The position numbers and the translations under genes were made by a program. Of a DNA stretch of 46,128 bases, positions 40,877 to 46,128 are shown piece after piece. This stretch comes from Syntrophaceae bacterium UBA5744 (lineage in GTDB: Bacteria; Desulfobacterota; Syntrophia; Syntrophales; UBA2192): positions 684 through 46,811 of the forward strand of contig DIFQ01000056.1 of the NCBI GenBank assembly GCA_002419215.1, given 5' to 3'. Position 1 is the first letter of the stretch. Every line of letters starts with the position of its first letter. The notes below the pieces were generated by a model. It searched no databases. It was given only the letters and a program-made list of their open reading frames with translations, and was not told the origin of the DNA.

Positions 40877-42964
40877 TCAGGCCGCGTTTTTCTTCCGTGC
40901 CGCCACTTCCTCGGCGATTTTCTCGGAAATGGACTGCGGCACGAGCTTGTACATGGCAAATTCCATCGTGAACTGCGCCTTGCCCTGCGTGGAGGATCTC
41001 AGGGCCGTCGAGAAGCCGAACATCTCCGCCAGGGGCACGTGGGACTCGATGACCGACATGGGGCCCTCGTCCTGGGCGCCGACGATCATGCCGCGGCGCT
41101 GGTTCAGCAGGCCGATGACCGGGCCCTGGAACTCGGTGGGCGTCTCCACGACGACCTTCATGACGGGCTCGTGGATGACGGGTTTTGCCTTGGCGTAGCC
41201 CTCCCGGAAGGCGCCGCGCGCCGCTTGCTGGAAGGCGATGTCCGACGAGTCCACCGTGTGGGAGGCGCCGTCGTTGATGACGATCTTGACTCCCGTGACA
41301 GGGAACTCCATCTTGGGCCCCTTGGCCAGACACGCCCGGAAGCCTTTTTCGCAGGCCGCGATGAACTGGGTCGGGATCGAGCCGCCGGTTACCTTGTTCT
41401 CGAACACGAAATCCTCGTCGGCGATGGGCTCGATCCAGCCGGCCACGCGGCCGTACTGGCCGGAGCCGCCCGTCTGTTTCCTGTGGGTGTAATTGAACTC
41501 GGCGCGCTGCGTGATGGTTTCCCGGTAGGCCACCCGCGGGTTTCCGGTGGTGACCTCGGCGGCATACTCGCGCTTCATGCGCTCCACGTAGACTTCGAGG
41601 TGCAGCTCGCCCATGCCCTCGATGATCGTTTCCTTGGTCTCGTCATCGACGTGGCACCGGAAGGTCGGGTCCTCCTTGGTGAAGCGGTTGAGGGCCTTGG
41701 ACATGTTGATCTGCGATTTGTTGTCCTTGGGCACGATCGCCAGCGAAATGACCGGCTCGGGGACATACATGGAGGTCATGGTGAGGTTGACGCCCGGGGA
41801 GACGAAGGTGTCGCCGGAGGCGCACTCGATTCCGAACAGGGCGCCGATGTAACCGGCCGACACGGCATCGATGTCCTCCATCTGGTCGGCGTGCATGCGC
41901 ACCACGCGGCCGACCTTGACCTTCTTGCCCGTGCGCACGTTGACGATGGTCGAGCCCTTGCCGATGGAGCCCTGGTAGACGCGGATGTAGGTCAACTGCC
42001 CGTAGTGGCCGTCCTCGAGCTTGAAGGCCAGCGCGACGACCGGCTTGTCCGGGTCGCTTTTCAGCGTGACGGGCGCTTCGTTGTTGTCCGTGTCCAGGGC
42101 CGTGTTCTCCACATCCGAGGGGCAGGGCAGCAGCGCGTTCACGGCATCGAGAAGGGGCTGCACGGCCTTATTCTTGTAGGCCGAGCCGATGAAGACGGGC
42201 GTGAGCTCGCGGCGGATCGTCCCTGCGCGCAAAGCCGAGATCAGCAGCTCCTGGGGAATTTCGCGCTCCTCCAGGGCCGCCTCCATCAGCTCGTCGGAAA
42301 ACATGGACGCCGACTCGATGAGCTCCAGCCGCTTGGCTTTCGCCTCTTCCCGATACTCGGCGGGGATGTCCTCGGCGCGGACCGTTTCGCCGTTTTCGCC
42401 GTCAAAGTACAGGGCCTTCATGGCGACCAGGTCGACGACACCCTGGAAATCCATCTCGAGGCCGATGGGGATCTGCATGGCGACGGCATTGTGGCCGAGC
42501 TTCGATTTCAGCTGGGCGGTCACGCGGGACGGGTCGGCGCCGCTGCGGTCGCACTTGTTGATAAAGGCGATGCAGGGCACCTTGTAGCGCTTCATCTGCT
42601 GGTCCACGGTGATCGACTGGGACTGGACGCCGCCGACGGAGCACAGTACCAGGATAGCACCGTCGAGGACCCTCAGGGAGCGTTCCACCTCGATGGTGAA
42701 GTCGACGTGCCCGGGGGTGTCGATGATGTTGATCTCGTGGCCGAGCCACTCGCAGAAGGTCGCCGCGGAGGCAATCGTGATCCCTCGCTCCTTTTCCAGC
42801 TCCATGGAGTCCATCGTGGCGCCGACGCCGTCTTTGCCCTTGACATCGTGAATTGCGTGGATGCGTTTGGTGTAGAAGAGGATGCGTTCCGACAGGGTCG
42901 TCTTGCCGGAGTCGATGTGGGCGCTGATCCCGATGTTCCTGACCTTCTTGATGTCGCTTTTCAT
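40877..42964 (-). CDS. fusA: Translation elongation factor G
   Basis: EF-G drives ribosomal translocation and, with RRF, recycling. The 695-residue product has GTPase motifs AHIDSGKTT (residues 15-23), DTPGHVD near 84 and NKCD near 138, then the EF-G domains II-V, with GYGELHLEV-type EGMGELHLEVYVERMKREY and GQYGRV. The switch region HDVKGKDGVGATMDSMELE is like that of the mitochondrial EFG1/spdEFG1 group rather than the usual bacterial fusA in the str operon. ATG 42964 has GGAAGG about five bases upstream. The frame runs 30 codons further without domain support. It has its own promoter at 43112-43140 and is not beside rpsL, rpsG or tuf, which suggests a second, dispersed EF-G gene. Confidence 0.95.
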   Translation of the reverse strand: MKSDIKKVRNIGISAHIDSGKTTLSERILFYTKRIHAIHDVKGKDGVGATMDSMELEKERGITIASAATFCEWLGHEINIIDTPGHVDFTIEVERSLRVLDGAILVLCSVGGVQSQSITVDQQMKRYKVPCIAFINKCDRSGADPSRVTAQLKSKLGHNAVAMQIPIGLEMDFQGVVDLVAMKALYFDGENGETVRAEDIPAEYREEAKAKRLELIESASMFSDELMEAALEEREIPQELLISALRAGTIRRELTPVFIGSAYKNKAVQPLLDAVNALLPCPSDVENTALDTDNNEAPVTLKSDPDKPVVALAFKLEDGHYGQLTYIRVYQGSIGKGSTIVNVRTGKKVKVGRVVRMHADQMEDIDAVSAGYIGALFGIECASGDTFVSPGVNLTMTSMYVPEPVISLAIVPKDNKSQINMSKALNRFTKEDPTFRCHVDDETKETIIEGMGELHLEVYVERMKREYAAEVTTGNPRVAYRETITQRAEFNYTHRKQTGGSGQYGRVAGWIEPIADEDFVFENKVTGGSIPTQFIAACEKGFRACLAKGPKMEFPVTGVKIVINDGASHTVDSSDIAFQQAARGAFREGYAKAKPVIHEPVMKVVVETPTEFQGPVIGLLNQRRGMIVGAQDEGPMSVIESHVPLAEMFGFSTALRSSTQGKAQFTMEFAMYKLVPQSISEKIAEEVAARKKNAA

Positions 42965-43111
42965 GTGTCCTTCCCTGCAGTTGGTGTGTTGTTGTCCTTG
43001 TACCGAAAAGAAAACTCCCCGCATCTGATGGACTGAATCAAACGGGGGAGCCATCGAACCAAATACTGAAATATCCGGATCTCTAGCAACGCAATATGAC
43101 GTAATTTATGG

Positions 43112-43140
43112 AAGATATAGATTCATGAACAAATTGTCAA
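43112..43140 (-). promoter_or_regulatory. Sigma-70 promoter for fusA
   Basis: On the minus strand, TTGACA (43140-43135), a 17-base spacer and TATCTT (43117-43112) form a near-consensus promoter in an AT-rich island. The transcript would start near 43105, giving a leader of about 140 bases before the fusA ATG. Confidence 0.75.
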
Positions 43141-43310
43141 GAATAATTTTGGGGAAATGTCAGGCCGGATTGATATGAAAGAAGTGGGGGAAGTGAAAGA
43201 AGAGGGTCAAGGTCTTGTTTTTGGTCTGTATTTTTGGTACCAAGAGGGAGGGGGCCAGCCCTTCGACCGAAGGGCCCGGCAGGGGGAGCGGCCCGTAAAC
43301 AGGGAGGGGC

Positions 43311-44234
43311 ATGAAGAGATCCTGGGTTCCCATCGTCCTGATCGGCCTTGCCGTCCTTGCACTTCTGGCAACCTTGCCCGGAAGCCGATCCGATCTTGCC
43401 GCGCCGGAAGACACCGCTTTCCTGTGGGACGGGCTGTACCTCGGCAAGCAGACCTTTGCCGATGTCCCCTACGTGTCGACGCCGTACGAAGTCGTAAACG
43501 AGATGATTCGCCTCGCCGGCGTGACGGCGGGCGATGTGGTCTACGATCTGGGCTGCGGGGACGGGAGGCTCGTGATCGAGGCGGTGAAGAAAACGGGCTG
43601 CCGCGGGGTGGGGGTCGACATCGACGCCGAGCTCATCGCGGCAAGCGAGTCGCGCGCCAGGGCTGCCGGCGTCGAGGACCGGGTGCGGTTCGTGAGGCAG
43701 GATTTCTTCGAGACCGACATCCGCGAAGCGACGGTCATGCTGATCTATCTCTTCACCCATGTGAACATCCGGCTTCGCCCCAAGTTCCTGAGCGAGATGA
43801 AGCCCGGGAGCCGCCTGGTTTCCCATGCCTTTGACCTGGGGGACTGGAAACCGGATCTTTCGACCCGCGTCGGGTCTCGACAAGTCCATTTCTGGCTGAT
43901 TCCCGCCAATGCGACGGGGACCTGGACCTGGAGTATGCCCGGGAGCCGTCAGGCCGCCTTCGTGCTGCGGATAGAGCAGAAATACCAGCAGATCCGGGGC
44001 ACTCTCTCCCAGGGGGATCATCCATCGACCCTGACGGATGCGAAGCTTACCGGGGACCGGATTACGTTCCGGGTCGAGCAGGACGTGGCCGGCGTCAAGA
44101 CGACTCGCGAGTTTGCGGGGACCGTCGAGGGGAACGTGATCAGCGGGACGATCGTTTCAACGGATGGAGCCGGGGTGCAAAACGGCAGTTGGAAAGCAGT
44201 ACGCGACCCGTCGACCCTGCGGCCTGTCGAATAG
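43311..44234 (+). CDS. Membrane-anchored or exported class I SAM-dependent methyltransferase
   Basis: The 307-residue product has an N-terminal hydrophobic segment (about 6-24) preceded by positive charges (MKRS), predicting a signal peptide or anchor with the rest outside the cytoplasm. The methyltransferase core (about 60-190) has motif I YDLGCGDGRL (near 78-87), VGVDIDAE (motif II), and VRFVRQDFFETDI. The PYVSTPYEVVNEMIRLAGV lead-in resembles the FAM173/ATPSCKMT lysine-methyltransferase group. A C-terminal beta-rich domain (about 220-300) has alternating TGTL/TLTD strands of unknown role. GGGAGGGG is just before the ATG. A SAM-using enzyme outside the cytoplasm is puzzling. Either the segment is only an anchor with inverted topology, or the start is misassigned. 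Confidence 0.82.
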   Translation: MKRSWVPIVLIGLAVLALLATLPGSRSDLAAPEDTAFLWDGLYLGKQTFADVPYVSTPYEVVNEMIRLAGVTAGDVVYDLGCGDGRLVIEAVKKTGCRGVGVDIDAELIAASESRARAAGVEDRVRFVRQDFFETDIREATVMLIYLFTHVNIRLRPKFLSEMKPGSRLVSHAFDLGDWKPDLSTRVGSRQVHFWLIPANATGTWTWSMPGSRQAAFVLRIEQKYQQIRGTLSQGDHPSTLTDAKLTGDRITFRVEQDVAGVKTTREFAGTVEGNVISGTIVSTDGAGVQNGSWKAVRDPSTLRPVE

Positions 44235-44389
44235 GGATACTCGAACCCCGATCTTCTGCGGTACGAGCAGGCTGCAGGGGGGGAAGTGGCAGAAGTTTCC
44301 AAATTCCTTGCACCCTGTGCGAGGAGTCGAAAAAATGTCGTTGATCGTGATATAAGGATGCCAGATTTGAAATACCGAGGAGACTACGG

Positions 44390-44806
44390 ATGGGGAAAAT
44401 CTACGAATACCGGACAACGGTGACGATCGGGGACACCAACCTCCTGCAGCATATGTATTTCGTGCAGTTCTTCACGCTGCAGGGGATCACGCGGGATCTC
44501 TGGGTGAAAGAGTGCGTGCCGGGCGGCATCGAGTCCATCAGGGACGGGCTCGTGCTCATCACGAAAAATGCCCAGTGCGAGTACAAGAAGGATTTTTATC
44601 TCTATGACAGGGTCCTGGTCCGCATGCAGATCCAGAACATGCGGGGCGCGAGCACGGAGCTGAGCTTCAAATTCTACAATGAAGCGACGATGGAGCTGCA
44701 CGCCGAGGGAACCAACGAAATCGTGTTCGCGAACAGCAGCCACCGGGTGTGCCGGATCCCGATGAATTTCAGGAATGCAGGGAAGGAATATTCGGCCGAC
44801 GAGTGA
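44390..44806 (+). CDS. Acyl-CoA thioesterase, 4-hydroxybenzoyl-CoA thioesterase-like hotdog fold
   Basis: The 138-residue single-domain hotdog protein is expected to hydrolyse acyl-CoA or acyl-ACP thioesters in the cytoplasm. It opens YEYRTTVTIGDTNLLQHMYFVQFF, the family's first strand and helix, with DTNLLQHMYFV in the place of the catalytic D..G..... Y loop. The sequence LVLITKNAQCEYKKDFYLYDRVLVRMQI is the central sheet, and ASTELSFKFYNE follows. The NLLQHMYFVQFFTLQG variant recalls enediyne/PKS-type thioesterases (CalE7-like). GGAG about nine bases before the ATG fits. It converges on the CheX-like gene 20 bases away, with no terminator between. Confidence 0.85.
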   Translation: MGKIYEYRTTVTIGDTNLLQHMYFVQFFTLQGITRDLWVKECVPGGIESIRDGLVLITKNAQCEYKKDFYLYDRVLVRMQIQNMRGASTELSFKFYNEATMELHAEGTNEIVFANSSHRVCRIPMNFRNAGKEYSADE

Positions 44807-44826
44807 ATGTCGAGACCCGCGGGCGG

Positions 44827-45768
44827 TCAGCTTTTCCGTTTGGTGTCGTAGTTCTGGTAGTGCTTCTGGATCTTCGGGTTTTCAATGTCGTCCAGGGACA
44901 TCTTGGAGACCATCTCCAACCCCATGATGTCGAGTTTGATCTGCTTGATCCTCCCGTCGTAGAAGGAAACTTCCTTCTTCAGCCGTTGCCGTCTCGTCAC
45001 GTCCATGAAGGGCTTCGTGGTCAGCTCGTTGTGGATGTCCTCCCGCTTGCCCATGGCCTCCTTGAGCCTGGCCCGGAGGGTTTCCAGCTTGCCGGCCGCA
45101 CCGGCTTTCACCTCCTCGAAATTGACGGGCTTCCCGGGACCTCCCTGAGCATCCGGGCGGGTATCGATCCGGGGGGCGGCAGGCGACGCGGATACGGGAC
45201 TTGATTGCCCTGGCGGATGAGCCGCCGGCGGGGGTGAAAGTCTTGAATCCGGCGTGGTCCGGGCGCCGACAACACCACGGGGGATGGCGGCTTTTCCGCC
45301 CGCCTCCGCTGTCTTGATGCAGACATCGATGAAGAACGGTCCGGCTGCAGTCGAGAAGGGGATCACGATGCTCGGACTTTTCAGGATGTGGGTGATCGAG
45401 TGTCCCTGGCCGTGCACAACGGTGGGGATGGCGGCATAGACGGCCATGCCCATCTTCTCCAACTGGGTCCGCGAGGCGCCTGAAATCATGTTGGTCAGCT
45501 CGCCCACGGCATCGATGATCTCTTTCGTCACCTCGTGGTGTTCCTCGCCCAGCATGTTGGAAACGATCTTACAGATGCATTTTTCGGAGAAGCTCAGCGC
45601 CAGGGACCCGACGGCGTCGCCCGTGATCCCGATGATGCCGGAGACATCCCCGGAGGCCGTCTCGTCCTTCTTCACAGAGGCTTTCCCGGGCACGGCATCC
45701 AGAAAGGCCATCTTTTTCAAGACCTCGAGGGTGCCGTTCAGGAAGGGGTTGATGTACTTGACGTCCAT
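44827..45768 (-). CDS. CheX-like phosphatase domain protein with C-terminal coiled-coil extension
   Basis: The 313-residue product has an N-terminal CheX/CheC-type domain (about 1-160) with the active-site pattern DAVGELTNMISG, where Glu90 and Asn93 form the ExxN pair that dephosphorylates CheY-P. A Pro/Ser/Ala-rich linker (about 175-225) and a charged helical C-terminus (about 225-313, KLETLRARLKEAMGKREDI onward) follow. Typical CheX is about 155 residues, so the linker and tail are extra. ATG 45768 has AGGAG nine bases upstream and is chosen over an ATG 12 codons earlier. The protein probably tunes a response regulator. No chemotaxis genes are in the window. Confidence 0.85.
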   Translation of the reverse strand: MDVKYINPFLNGTLEVLKKMAFLDAVPGKASVKKDETASGDVSGIIGITGDAVGSLALSFSEKCICKIVSNMLGEEHHEVTKEIIDAVGELTNMISGASRTQLEKMGMAVYAAIPTVVHGQGHSITHILKSPSIVIPFSTAAGPFFIDVCIKTAEAGGKAAIPRGVVGARTTPDSRLSPPPAAHPPGQSSPVSASPAAPRIDTRPDAQGGPGKPVNFEEVKAGAAGKLETLRARLKEAMGKREDIHNELTTKPFMDVTRRQRLKKEVSFYDGRIKQIKLDIMGLEMVSKMSLDDIENPKIQKHYQNYDTKRKS

Positions 45769-45923
45769 ACGATGCGGCTCCTGCTGTGGATCCAATCCGT
45801 GCACGGCCCCAGCCGCTTCACGGTCTCGGACTAACTATGCAAAATTTCAGCCACTGATGCCGAAATTTCCTCTCCCTGAAGACCCTATCTTCATCGTCTC
45901 CCTCTCCATTGAGGAAAGAGCCC

Positions 45924-45955
45924 TTCGACACGCTCAGGGACGTGAGCTTGTCGAG
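45924..45955. repeat. Dispersed palindromic repeat (TTCGACA...TGTCGAG)
   Basis: CTTCGACACGCTCA and TGAGCTTGTCGAG pair over 13 positions with one mismatch (45924-45936 with 45943-45955) around a 6-base loop. A half-copy (CCTTCGACAGGCTCAGG) lies at 10261. I recall this as a widespread REP-like sequence in environmental bacteria. Confidence 0.65.
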
Positions 45956-46010
45956 CGAGGTCGGAGCGAGGGTGACATTTCTATGAGGGGACAGGGTGCA
46001 GGAACCGAAC

Positions 46011-46036
46011 AAAAAAGCCCCGCATCTCGCGGGGCT
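46011..46036 (-). terminator. Rho-independent terminator on the minus strand
   Basis: AGCCCCGC (46016-46023) pairs with GCGGGGCT (46029-46036) around a 5-base loop. Read on the minus strand it is followed by a run of six T (46016-46011). It lies 27 bases past the stop of the partial minus-strand frame at the window edge. Confidence 0.85.
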
Positions 46037-46062
46037 TCTGTAAGTGCTGGATTGGAACTCGC

Positions 46063-46128
46063 TCAGTAGTATTCTTTCCTTGCTACCCCCGAGCCGTTTA
46101 TAATTTTGGGTCTTCCGGGTTTGTTGTG
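46063..46128 (-). CDS. C-terminal fragment of a protein entering from the right edge
   Basis: The minus strand is open from the window edge and ends with TGA at 46063, giving 21 residues (HNKPGRPKIINGSGVARKEY, then Tyr) in a natural, basic composition. The perfect terminator 27 bases downstream supports a genuine gene end. Too little is visible to name the protein. Confidence 0.45.
   Translation of the reverse strand, partial: HNKPGRPKIINGSGVARKEYY

Noticed and set aside
39731..43036. 1101-codon plus-strand open frame opposite fusA and the P-loop ATPase
   Set aside because: It is antisense to EF-G, whose motifs are unmistakable. The translated composition is unnatural.

Overview
The window is G+C-rich, densely packed DNA from a Gram-negative bacterium. 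An LpxR-type outer-membrane enzyme, many Sec-exported proteins, a PHA synthase with a phasin, DUF5752 and MTH1187-type proteins, and an apparent selenoprotein together suggest a Desulfobacterota (Syntrophales- or Geobacter-like) lineage. That placement rests on recalled gene content, not on a search. No rRNA, tRNA, CRISPR array, transposase, prophage or replication origin was seen.

Left part (1-13177): single genes and small units. These are the 3' end of a DUF2950 protein, two small unknown minus-strand genes, an LpxR-like lipid A deacylase, a nitroreductase, a MerB-like lyase, a 1674-residue exported multidomain protein, a zinc-ribbon and a YtxH protein on the minus strand, and an exported MsrB/MsrA repair pair. 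The MerB-like gene (3952-4653) is open from end to end except for two in-frame TGA codons. By remembered alignment these fall on the two catalytic cysteines of MerB, and a hairpin with bacterial SECIS geometry follows the second.

Middle part (13178-33032): a long plus-strand block. A compatible-solute operon (otsA, otsB, DUF5752, treT-like, mpgP-like phosphatase, GT78/GT2-like transferase, gpgS-like) runs with overlapping or nearly touching genes. Next comes a P-type cation ATPase translationally coupled to a small RelA/SpoT alarmone synthetase, then phaC, an ADP-forming acyl-CoA synthetase fused to a GNAT domain, htpX, mgtE and glgA. The theme is osmotic/ionic stress and carbon storage (trehalose, glycosylglycerate, polyhydroxyalkanoate, glycogen). 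A promoter plus a structured RNA ending in a terminator precedes the ATPase. A second copy with the same architecture lies at 34448-34580.

Right part (33493-46128): an exported retropepsin-like protease, the second RNA copy and a small exported protein, a D-Ala-D-Ala-ligase-like ATP-grasp enzyme, an MTH1187 protein, a lysine-rich protein, a phasin, a PlsC-like acyltransferase, a minus-strand fusA/P-loop ATPase/unknown run with a clear promoter for fusA, an exported-looking methyltransferase, a hotdog thioesterase, a CheX-like protein and a fragment at the right edge. A family of at least seven related intergenic hairpins, mostly at gene ends and several sharing a TGTGAAAAAAGAA flank, is scattered through the window.
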